Shown piece by piece: positions 9,555-20,000 of a stretch of DNA of 30,611 nucleotides. The stretch comes from Sperchopsis tessellata (Eukaryota > Arthropoda > Insecta > Coleoptera > Hydrophilidae). A program made the position numbers and the translations under genes. The notes beneath the pieces were generated by a model, which saw nothing but the letters and a program-made list of their open reading frames with translations, did not search any database and was not told the DNA's origin. The stretch spans positions 1 to 30,611 of the forward strand of contig JAWQRN010000372.1 of the NCBI GenBank assembly GCA_033557685.1. Reading direction: 5' to 3'. Positions within the stretch are counted from its first letter, which is position 1. Each line of letters starts with the position of its first letter.

Positions 9555-10090
9555 TTAAATAAAAAATAAAGTTTATCTTCTTACTCTTCATTGTTGTTCG
9601 AACGAGGCCGTTTCCTTTGATGATTTTTAAAAAGTCAGTTATCTGATTTTGTTTGGCTCCACGTGATAATTCTTTGTAAAGTTCGGGGTAGGGTGTTAAG
9701 TAATTTTGAAGGTCCCTTTTAAATTTTGTACGCCTTTCCGCCGAATGATCCATACTCAAAAAATTTGGATTTACCAAATTTTTATCTGCGTTACTATCGT
9801 CTGAATTGATTTTGTCTCCAATTGCCATTTCAACTAAATCTGATTTATCGACCTCTTTCTCTACCAGTAGTTCTTGTATGTCTTCAGCACTCATATCAAC
9901 AAAACCTTCACCTCCTACCGATCTGGTAAGTTCTACTTTCTCGCCTACTCTGACTTCTACTGGATCAACCATATTTCCTGAATGAACTAACTCTGGCCAT
10001 GATTTTTCCAACACGCATTTAATATTGACGGCTTCGCTATAATTTTGGTACAGTCCATGGAAAATTTTCTAAAATCCATTGTAACGATTT
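9555..10090 (-). mobile_element. Tigger/jerky-type (pogo) transposase C-terminus
   Basis: Minus-strand frames give SILNACWK (about 10035-10012), then after a frameshift SWPELVHSGN, MSAEDIQELLVEKEVDKSDL (about 9895-9835) and QNQITDFLK (about 9650-9625). In Tigger/jerky proteins the DDE_1 domain is followed by an LNACWKKLWPE-type segment, an acidic helix ('EED..ELLxxHxxELTxEDL') and a C-terminal Q.xITDFF motif. The order and wording match. The DDE catalytic core and the CENP-B-like DNA-binding part are absent. It is a truncated, frameshifted relic. A domesticated Tigger-derived gene is possible but not supported. Confidence 0.7.
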
Positions 10091-10125
10091 TCCGATGTAG
10101 TTAGTCTAAAAAATAAATAAAAAAG

Positions 10126-10556
10126 ATGAAAAATGCTGTATGGGACATTAAATGCGCACAAATAAACTCAATAATAGGAGGATCTAAGTCCAGAGAAGCC
10201 CGGAAAACTATAAAAATTCAAAGGAAGCCAAAAAAAAAAAAAATCCAATAAGAATTAAGGCATGCAAAGACTACTATAGTGAACTACTGATAGAAAAGAG
10301 AATAGAATATTTTGACAAACAATTAGATGCAGATGTAATAGAGGAAAATGAAATAGAGCAGATTACTGTAGAAGAGATAAATAAAGCTCTACATAGAATG
10401 AAAAATAATAAAGCACCAGAGCCAGGTGATCTGCCTAACGAGTTACTGAAACATGGCTCAACAAGAACGCTAGAAACAATCTACAATATATTTAATAAAT
10501 GTCAAAGGGGAGAAAACATATCAGCAGATTGGAAAATTTCCCATATATCAGTTCTG
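10126..10556 (+). mobile_element. LINE ORF2 fragment, interrupted by mariner
   Basis: In-frame reading MKNAVWDIKCAQINSIIGG (from 10126) is followed, after a frameshift near 10240, by KACKDYYSELLIEKRIEYFD and EEINKALHRMKNNKAPEPGD, then LPNELLKHG and ISADWKISHISVL. This is the linker and RT N-terminal region of a non-LTR element (NxKAPGPDxxxNELLK... W...HIS). The reading is cut at 10557-10558 (TA), where a mariner begins. The TA would be the first two bases of the expected next Tyr codon. No continuation of the LINE was found on the other side. Confidence 0.85.
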
Positions 10557-10558
10557 TA

Positions 10559-11003
10559 AATATGAAACCGGAATTTTTCTATAGAAAATACACATTTATT
10601 GTATGATAATGGTAAAACATATTTTATTCAAAGTATTGTCCATTGCTAGCTACATACTTTTCCCATCTCTCTGGCAATTTGTGGATGCCACGCAAAAAAA
10701 AAAACTGTTGCTCTTTTGAGGCAAGTGCGTGTCCCATCGATGCAAATAAGTAGTAATTGGATGGAACCAAGTCTGGTGAGTAAGCCGCATGCGAAAGTAT
10801 TTGCTAACTAAAGGCCTCAATCGTTTCCTTGACCGGTTTTGCTGTGTGCGATAGTGCATTATCTTGAAGCAAAATCAAAATCACTTTGTGTTGCCTCTTT
10901 TGATATTCTGGTTGTTTTTCACGAAATGCTTGGTTCAAATCCATTATTTGTTGTTGGTAGGTTTCAGTATTAATGGTTTCACCAGGTTTTAGCAGTTAGC
11001 TAG
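10559..11003 (-). mobile_element. mariner transposase 3' half relic
   Basis: The minus strand encodes LLKPGETINTETYQQQIMDL near 10997-10938, VILILLQDNALSHTAK near 10880-10840 (second catalytic Asp in QDNALSH), YSPDLVPSNYYLFASMGHAL near 10790-10725, and GIHKLPERWEKYVASNGQYF near 10690-10630. This is DD34D mariner transposase of the irritans/related group. The third catalytic position is Asn (PSN instead of PSD). A frameshift occurs around the poly-T near 10695. The 5' half, with the DNA-binding domain and first Asp, is missing. The end near 10559 abuts a TA, as mariner insertion requires. Confidence 0.9.
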
Positions 11004-12085
11004 AATTTTATTAAAAAAAAATTTCTAATACATATTACAAAAAAAAACCTAGAAAATTTTACAAGCATAACAATGAACGTCAAAGTACACAGAACAACGT
11101 ACATGCAATGCGCTCAGTACGAGTGAATTACAAACGCTATATCACGTTAGACCTCTCGGCAGTAAACAAAACTCGGGCCTTCCCCGATTTTTTGAGTCTT
11201 TACCAGACTGTGTTATATAAATATGCACCGGGCTGCAAGAAGGTTGGGTGTGATTCTCAAATCATGTTATAGTGAAAAAGTGTTGTAAAAGATCCGTGTT
11301 GTACGAGGGATACCTATATAGTAAAATCATTAAGTAACTCGAAGGTGTAGCATAAAAAAAAACTGAATACCTTCAACTTAAAAAAAAGGAATCTTATAAT
11401 AGGATTCTAAAATATAAAATACGTGTCAAACGTGTACAATCTTTAACGTGAATATAAAAAAGAAATTCTTAAGAGCACCTGCTACTTATAAAATCAATAC
11501 ATCGTAAAATAATTGCAGTAATTATTTTGATTGAGGTCTGCAATGCGTTCGTAGTGACGTAGAGTACTTGCGTAAAAACATAAAATAATTATAGTTCAAT
11601 AATTTAATTGCGCATTGATTGTACTAACAACAGATGCTTTTAAGGAAGCTCATTTGCATATTCACGTGAAAAAGTGTTTGCATATTTTAGATTTAGTACA
11701 CTTGTGGGATATACAGGGTACGTTTAAAACTTATCATAAGTTGTTGCTATTGGTATAGCAAATAATACTAGAAACAGCCATAGATTGCCTAATTATCAGC
11801 GACAATAATATTTTCAGGGTCGTTCAATTTAGATGTCATCATAGGATCTCAGTAATTATAGTATTAAGACGAATTTTCTAGTTCTGATAAATTATTTCTG
11901 TTTAAATCTTGGGGAATTTCGTATTTTCTATAAAACAGGTATAACATATCAAACAATTATAAAAATGAATTAGATTGTATCAGTAAATTAATTAGAAGAA
12001 ATAAAAACGGGCACAAAATTTATTCCAAAAATATTTATTTGCTAAAAATATCCTATAAAATAACACAAATCATATAATATACAAA
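11004..12085. other. AT-rich, no gene seen
   Basis: No exon or recognised repeat was found. A TATATAAATA string at about 11213-11222 followed by GC-richer sequence looks like a TATA box, but there is nothing to attach it to. A lone TACAGGGTA at about 11713 resembles a MITE end without a partner. Confidence 0.35.
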
Positions 12086-12088
12086 GTA

Positions 12089-13046
12089 TTAGGTGGACCG
12101 GAAAGTAATGTCATTTCTTCGCATGGCAATATTTATTTATCATTTATCAGCTCATTGTGTACTTCAAAACCGTGCCAAAGACATTTTAAGGTTAAAGTGA
12201 CTTGTTTACTTGTAAATAATTAAATATTAAATTTTGTTTTTGCAATTTTGGGTGAAATGGCCAGCGAAATACCAAAAGAGATATATATCCGGCATTGTAT
12301 GATTTTTGAGTTTTACAAGGGTAGTAACGTAGCAGTTGCTACCAAAAACATTTATGATGTTTATCCAAGCGCATTAGACGTTCGTAAATGCCAAAGGTGG
12401 TTTTTTTAAGTTCAGATCCGGTAATTTTCATCTTTCCGACTCGTATCGATCAGGAAGACCAACAACTTTAGATAATGACGTGTTACGGGCGGAAGTGGAA
12501 ACAAATCCATGTAAGACAATCGAGGAACTGTCAAATTTGTAGCTGTTGTGTGTTTGGTGGAGTATTCGCGGAATCGTTCATTTTGAAGTGCTGAAACCTG
12601 GTCAAACTGTGAATGCAGACCTTTACTGTGAACAATTGGATGGAGTAAATTAATCTTTAATTGAAAAGTATCCACAAGTGTCAACAGAAAAGATGTTATT
12701 CTGCAGCACGATAATGCAAGACCGCACTGCGCAAGACGAACCCTGGAAAATATTAATGAATTGAGGTGGGAGGTTCTGCCTCATCCACCATACTCGCCCG
12801 ACATTGCACCATCGGATTTGCATTTATTCCGATCGCTACAACTCTTTCTATGTGACAAAAAATTTGAAAATTTCGATGATATCCAAAATGACATCTCCAA
12901 ATATTTTGCTCAAAAACCAATTGATTTTTATCGATCCGGCATTGAAAATTTACACACTAGATGGCAAAAGGTTGTTGATAACGAGGGTACATCATTCATT
13001 GAAAAAACGACCCATTTAGGTTTAAATGTCATAATATAGTTGTCTT
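12089..13046 (+). mobile_element. mariner element relic, internally deleted
   Basis: A left terminal sequence TTAGGTGGACCGGAAAGTAA starts at 12089 after a TA. A transposase start ATG lies at 12257, reading MASEIPKEIYIRHCMIFEFY and, after stops, SYRSGRPTTLDNDVLRAEV (helix-turn-helix part). The ITGDEKW block with the first catalytic Asp is deleted. HDNARPHCARRT (about 12707-12740), YSPDIAPSDLHLFRSLQ (about 12792-12842) and a C-terminus ending ENLHTRWQKVVDNEGTSFIE (12940-13003) follow in other frames. The right terminal repeat is not seen, so the 3' end appears truncated near 13046. Confidence 0.9.
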
Positions 13047-13059
13047 TTTTTCTGATAAT

Positions 13060-13333
13060 CGCCTTTTGTGCAACCACTTATAAACAACGCCATTTCTTTT
13101 TGTAGTTTCGATGTTAGGTTTTCTACTCTTACTGGTGCAAAAGTATTTTCACCAATGGGCAGTTCCTTAACATCGTCGTTGTCACAAGAATATGTCAAAT
13201 CACATAATGAATTCGGCACATTTAATCTTTCAAGCAAGTCTAACGTATGTTTTTGTGTTGTTTTTCGTGTTTGTGGACGCTTCAAATGTTTTAGTTCAAA
13301 CCGCTCTGTACGTTGCGTTGAGTGTGGACTCAT
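13060..13333 (-). CDS. Hypothetical minus-strand ORF or exon, truncated
   Basis: From ATG at 13333 (context AAGATGA) the minus strand is open for about 90 residues: MSPHSTQRTERFELKHLKRP, later LPIGENTFAPVRVENLTSKL and QKEMALF. Composition is balanced and charged, unlike nearby AT-driven open frames, and it is divergently placed about 580 bp from the start of the plus-strand gene. It then runs into sequence at the broken end of the mariner (12089-13046) and stops at 13022. I recognise no domain and find no strong donor. It may be a first exon of a divergent gene or a fragment truncated by the mariner insertion/deletion. Confidence 0.35.
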
Positions 13334-13915
13334 CTTTAGAAGCTAGGAAAGCAAAATGAGGTATGGATATCACAGCGATTTGTAAGGATTAAAAATTAAA
13401 AAAAAACAAATCTATTCTAAGTGTATTATCTAATACTAATGCGCCATAAAGAAAAACAAACAAATCAGCATTTAATTAAATTACATTACGCCATAATCAT
13501 TATACGCAAAATTACCGTTACAAATGAAAACGAACTTGTTTGTCTTCTTTGTAGGAAGACACCTAAGAACCTATTTGTTTATAAATTGTCATAACAATAA
13601 ATTATACTTAACACAATGACTAATCCATTCTTTATCCTATATCCAAGCATGCTTTTTTCCAATTAAAGTTTGACTTGAAGTGTGGCTGTAAAGAATTCAT
13701 AGATAAAGTGAAACGAGTGATAAGGTTTTCCACAAACATACCTGTCGTCTATTTCAGTGAAAAATCAGTCGAAGTCGAAATACAATGGAAGTCGCTGCTG
13801 ACTCGCTGTTTGAAAGTGTTGTTTGTTTTCATAAAAACTAGTGTTCAAAACTCAAAAAATTATAATTTCGTGTAAAATTTATTAATAAATTTTGTGATTA
13901 TTTGTATCTGTGATA
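13334..13915 (+). promoter_or_regulatory. 5' UTR and promoter region of the main gene
   Basis: This interval separates the minus-strand ORF start (13333) from the plus-strand ATG (13916), so it may hold a divergent promoter. An initiator-like TTTCAGTG is at about 13751-13758. The sequence from there to 13915 has no other ATG-initiated long frame and could be 5' UTR. No convincing TATA box at the right distance was found. Confidence 0.3.
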
Positions 13916-14012
13916 ATGTTCCTTGCCATATTTAGCACAGTCGGATTTTTCGTGTGGACTGTATTTTGTATTATTTTGTATACATGGCACTACATCATCG
14001 AAGTTATTCTAG
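13916..14012 (+). CDS. Exon 1: hydrophobic N-terminal anchor
   Basis: ATG at 13916 opens MFLAIFSTVGFFVWTVFCII, continuing LYTWHYIIEVIL. About 32 residues are almost entirely hydrophobic and fit one membrane helix or an uncleaved signal anchor. The exon ends after AG at 14012 before GTAAGT, leaving one base (phase 1). No signal-peptidase site is obvious. Confidence 0.75.
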
Positions 14013-17000
14013 GTAAGTCCAATCACTTTTTTAAATTTTATGTTAAAATTTTTATATTTTTTTTATTAATGCGTTTGTGGGTCCAGTATTATTGCGGCTA
14101 CTGCATCCTCATGTTGAAAGAGTTCGAACATTCTTCAACAGTAGGGTAAACTCCCTCTAGTATAGGATGGAATTCTATCATATAGTGGATCATAGGATTG
14201 TAAAAACTTTCAAAGACATCCATACGAGTACTGACCAAGCGGAAATTCTCTTAGGGAAGTACATCGCTTTAATATCAGTCCTGTATGGTATTCTGTCTTT
14301 TTTGTGAACAATTCTCTCTCGTCTTCTAATACCATGTATTAACCGCAGAGTTTTGCACATGGATTTACAGCTTTTGGGTATTTTATATTGAATTGGAGGG
14401 AAAAAGTATCCTTAGAGGTACATATCCACTTCGAAATAGCATATCAGGGACTACAAAAATTACAGTACTTCTAAATTTCGTATATTCGAAGAAAACATTA
14501 GTGAAGTACTTACTGTCCACAAGAATACTGGGGCTCAAAAGTTCAATCTAAAGTTGTAGGCACTGTAAGCGTAGAAACCGTCATAATTAGCCCACATGTC
14601 ATGATCTCCAGGTTCTCCATCACGAGCAAGTAACCTTTATTGTGTTTCTCTACAGACCTCAAGCACATAGCGTTTACGTACATCTTAATGGGCATCCCCA
14701 TCGTCGTTACATCTAACAGCACTTCTATTGCTACCGTGGAGATTTTCTCATTGTACTAGTAGTTCGTGTGCAGGGAATACCTTATAGTTATTTCGTAGTA
14801 TTATTTTCTCTCTTTTTCTCTCATCAACGTATATATCTCACATATAATTCTTGACGAGGCTTTCCATGTCATTTCTCGCAAGTCGCGATACTACCACAAT
14901 ACCATATCAACTTTGGTAATTCTATTCTCTAATTTTTGTTTCCAGTTCAATTTTGAATCCAAGGTACTTGACTTCCGTTGGTATAGTCTCACCAATCCAC
15001 TTCCTCCTCCTGATAAAGATCTTACAGGGATCGACTAACAGTTTTTACGAACTCGGTATATCATCCACGTAAACATATAAATACCAACCTGCTTTAATCA
15101 GTGTCTTAAATATTTCATCATCAACCATAATATCGAGCAACAGCTTCCTTTTACAGCCACTACTATCGGGTTTTAGTTCAAAGCTTTTACTTTCCGACCT
15201 ATTAGGAACACAACAAATGCTTCCCAAATTTGCTGATGTGTACACAAAGTGTATGAGTAATTTCTTTGTTTCAGATTTACCAATAACTGGTCAATCACCA
15301 TGCTCAGCTCATGCCAGTTTGAAGCAACTCATCCAAAGATTCATCAGGGAAGCTGCAGAACTGCCCGCTCTAGAGCAAGCTTTAGAGCAACCAGCAGCTC
15401 CAGAAGGTGACACAGAAGATCGTACGTACGAAGACCTTTTGGCTACAACAATCATCAACAAAGTAAGTATATTTACTACAAAATTTCTACCATTCTGCTA
15501 ATGTAGGCGTTGAGCCTGTTGCATTAATGATCTGGTGCCCTTATCAGGCATAATGCCACAACAAGGTTGGGTTTGCTCAGGAGGTGTAGCAAATCTTGTG
15601 AATTTTTTAACCTTTCCAACTTTAACTATGGTGATATGGCTTATGCTCATTTTTTGGATTAAGTTGGTAGGATATAAATTAAGTTGGTGCAATATTACTT
15701 GTACCTACTGGTCGATTGAGTATGGCTGACTGCCATCATGCTGTGACTATTTCATAAAATTATATTAACTGGGACATCAGGTTGCTTTTTCATTAAGAAA
15801 TTCACCTTATGTCTTAAGAATAATTCATCTTTACAAGAGATAAGATAGATATACAATGAACTGCTATCGGAACTAAAATTGAAATATGTAGACGATGAAA
15901 ACAACCTATTTTATTTGAAGAGGTTCTCACTGAACTGTGATTAACAAAAAGATTTTTTTATTTTATATGGTTTAATAATTTTGAATCCAAGTTAGATTAC
16001 CTACAGTTAAATTTTGGTTTATTTTAGCGGTGTGAACGGATAACAAATCTGAGCTTACTTCTACCGCTAGGTGTTCTTATGCGTGCATTTAAATATCGAA
16101 TTATTGTTGACATGTTGGGCGGAGTGCTAACCAAAGCGCGCTCGCGGCGGTGTCGGCCACAATGGCGAATACGAGTACGAACACTGACGAGGTCTGTGTG
16201 AGATGACCGCTTGTAAATTCTCAGATTTTAACATGAGCATTTTCGGTTTAAATAGACGTGGTATATGAATTGGAAGAAGAAGTTGTATTTGTATTATTAC
16301 TATTGGACGAAGATACTGAGAGAGAGACAGGTATTTATATTTTTTTCGAAATAAAAAAGAAAAACGAAAGAATTTGACACAACATATCAATTTCACACTG
16401 ATTTCCACACATATTTAATTCTTGTTTCTGATATATTAATATTCCTGATTTGATAAATCATATAGTGTATTTCAAAAGTAGCTGCTCAGAATAACCCGCG
16501 TTTTGAAGTAGATATTTTGAGCGAAAACACGTCAATTTAGATTTCCAGGCAGAAGGGCGTAAAAAAATCGTGCAATGAATTCATTCATTGAAGTAACAAC
16601 ACTCGCCTTGAAAATGTCCCTTGCAACAGTGGACGAAACGTCGACACTTATTAGAACCTCTGCACGGTTTCCACCCAGAAACAACATTCATACAGATAAT
16701 AATCGTGGAAGTCTATTACATTTAATAAATCGGTTCATCCGTCCCTAAAATAGAGCTAAAATGAAATAATATCTCAAGAATGTATGTAGAATACCCAGGA
16801 AATATTTAAAAGCCCATCAATAGTTTACAAATAGACTCTGTTATTAATGTAAATAATTCTCCCTAACGGCTAACTTGAATGACAAAATATGAGATATCGT
16901 CATCTCTCTGTAATATACATTGCTGACTACGTGAGTCACATAGTTCCAGCTGTTTTTTTTTTATTAATAGTGGAATGCACGATACAAATCATTTCAAATA

Positions 17001-20000
17001 GCAGACGAGTGGTCCAGATAGATATTTCGCGAAATTCCACTGCTTCGTCAGTGAAACTGCATCCTGCATATTTGAAACGCTACGTATATCATAGATTACT
17101 CTCCGTTCGTTTGATCTTAGGTTCTGCTGTAGACAGCTTGTGAGAGTTAATTTGTTTTGTACGAATAGTAACATTGTATACATTCACTAATTGTAACTTT
17201 GGTATTAGTACACAAGTAATTCATTCTCGCAAACAGCTTCCCGTAGAATTTATAATCAAAAAACGAGTGCAGGATGCAGGTTCACTGACGAAGTTGTGGC
17301 ATTCGCAAAACGTAGGTCTAGACCACACATCTGCAATTTGAAATGAGATTTGTAGTGAATTCTGCTATTGGTAAACGACAGATGCAACTCTGTTGACTTA
17401 TGTAGTCTGCAGTATATGTGCCAGGAAGATAGACCTACGTTAATGACTATTATTTTTCCACATTTGAAAATTTTATTTTACTTATATCAAGTTTATGAAA
17501 TTGTAAATTTTCGACTCATAAATTGTAATCTATAAGTGTTTACTCATCACTGGTGAACAGTACCCCTTAAGTGGTACTTCCAGTATCACATAGGGTTTGC
17601 TTTACGTCATTTTCCCCATCTGTGCCAGGCCATTGTTAAACCTAACGGCTTCCCGAAGCTTCCAATATTGCGGCGAGTTAGCATGAATTAGTCTTGAAGC
17701 ATCAGTCTATCTTGAAGTGTCATTCAGTCTCTGACTGAACGAGTCGATTTAAAGCAATTAGTCTGTATGTTTTCCCTCATGAGCGTTTTCTATACAACGA
17801 ATAATGTTTATTATTAAATTATTATTCACAAATCAACAGTATACCATAATAACGCCGATTAAGGTTCCATGTCAATTATTGTACCCCCACTTGGGCAAGC
17901 GAGAGTGTCTTGTATGTACACATTGTTTCTTATGTGCTTTGGTTCGTGTACATGTTTTTACTATTTAACCACTTCCTTCGTAATCCACAAGCCGATATCC
18001 AATATTCCTATATTTCATCCAGAGACGGAATCAGCCAGGAGTAGATACAGGGTTGTTATAAAAGTAGTAATTTGGTAGAACTATTGTACTGTTGCTAAAG
18101 TACATTTATTGTCCTTTTGTTATGTTATTCTATATTAGATACATGTATTGCTAAATATTCTAAAAATACCAACACGCTAGAAATACACGTTCACTTCCCT
18201 AAGCAATTTACGTCCGTTTTAAACGAGACCTTCAAATGGTCCTTCGACATCATATAAACATTTAGATCTTCCAGCCACATCATCTTGGCCTATTCAGTTA
18301 AACAACTCGATCCTAGCGAATACAAATTTTCATTCGATTCACTAATATATATTTTAGTTCCTTTCAAGTTGTATTGCCTTCTAAAGGCAATAGGGATAAA
18401 AGGAAAATGTTTGTTATATTTTGCCGTATTACTTCCGAAAAGCAAAAAATGCTCTGCAAGCTCATACAAACTTTTGTGATGTGTGTTGAAGATGCTTTAA
18501 AACAATGGCAGTGTCAGAATTGGTTTGTTAAGTTTTAGTATGGAGATTTTTATGTTGAAGATACACCACGTTCAGGAAGGCCAATCAATGTTGGTGATGA
18601 CCAAATAAAGGCGTTGAACGAATTCAGTCGGCGGAATCTTAAAATATCGAAATCGAGTGTTGAAAACAACTTGGACACAGTTAGTAAGCTCGATACTTGG
18701 ATACCATGTGAGCTCAAATAACTTCATCTCATTAAGCCCATTGACATCTGTGATTCTATATTGAAACTTGAAGAACGCGATCCATTTTTGAAAACGTTTG
18801 ATAACAAACGACGCAAAATGGATCGTCTTCAACAACGTCGAACGAAAGCGATCGTGGAGTAGTGTGATGAACCCACTCAAAGCATTTCAAAAGCAGATAT
18901 TTACCAAAGTAAGATTATGTTGTCGGTCTTGTGGGATTTCAATGGTATTGTGTATTTTAAGCTGCTTTCAAAGAACCAAACCATTAATTCGGATGTGTAC
19001 TCTCGTCAACTGGATAAATTCAATGATGCCGTCACACATAACCGTTTAGAATTGATGAATCGGAAATGTGTTGTGTTTCACCATGATAATGCTAGACCAC
19101 ATACAAGTTTGGTCACTAGTCAAAAATTGTTGCAGCTTGGATAGCACCATCAGATTACCATTTTTTATCGTTCTTTTCAAAACGCCTTGAATGGTAAAAC
19201 GTTGGCGGAAAAGGGACGATTAGACGCGAGATTGTGAGTTGACCGGAAGATGCCAAAAAGTAATCGAACAGAATGTACAAAATTTTTTTTTCTTTAATAA
19301 AGTTTAAGTTTCTCATGAAAAATTCGCTTTTCATTTACACAGAAAAAAAACGCAATTACTTAATGACAAACCCAATATACAGTATTGGCGATTAAAAGTA
19401 TCCTAGGGGCGCTAGCAGCAAATCCAAGATGGCCGTCAGATGAAGAATAGATTGCATTGTTTACATTGCGTGTTACGTGTTTATACTGTGGTAAAGTGCT
19501 TAAATTTAATTAATTTCCCATAATGTTTGAGCCAGCGGTTGATATTATGGATTATGTTTGTCATTTCAAGGAACCATTTGTTAGCGTGATAGCAAGGACT
19601 GACGCCGAGATCCAAACCTTTTCATTGTGTCTGCAAACATTACATTTGGATCAGAGGCCTCATGAAATAAATGTTAAATTATTCTATAGCAGTTAGCATT
19701 CTCTTAGATGCACTTCCTGTAAAGATACTGACTTAAATATGATGATGATACTACCTATTGAAAACTACAGTACGTAGGCAACTGCAGTAGGTATTTGCCT
19801 TCCTTTTAATAAATTGTACATTTTGTATAGGCCTGCAGTAAAAAATTACCTAGGCAGGTACTAGGCATATCAATAAATGATTTTCTATATACAAAGCAAA
19901 AGATGTTGCAGGTTATGATACAAATATGTATTGATTTCTTGACTAATTATATGTCAAGTGTAAATAAAATACAGATATTGAATAATACACTTATCAAAAT

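Noticed and set aside
11205..11280. TATA-like TATATAAATA with downstream GC-richer sequence as a promoter
   Set aside because: No coding exon or LTR could be attached; such strings are frequent in AT-rich DNA.
12412..12684. Minus-strand 90-residue frame
   Set aside because: Antisense shadow of the mariner transposase remnant.
15045..15107. YVDD motif as a copia-type reverse transcriptase
   Set aside because: The surrounding pieces (EVKYLGFKI, IEVLLDV...IK) fit an R1/LOA-like LINE; no integrase or gag is present.
17544..17575. Short hairpin AGTACC/GGTACT
   Set aside because: Only 6 bp of pairing; expected by chance.
18572..18880. Minus-strand 102-residue frame
   Set aside because: Antisense shadow of the mariner at 18048-19375.
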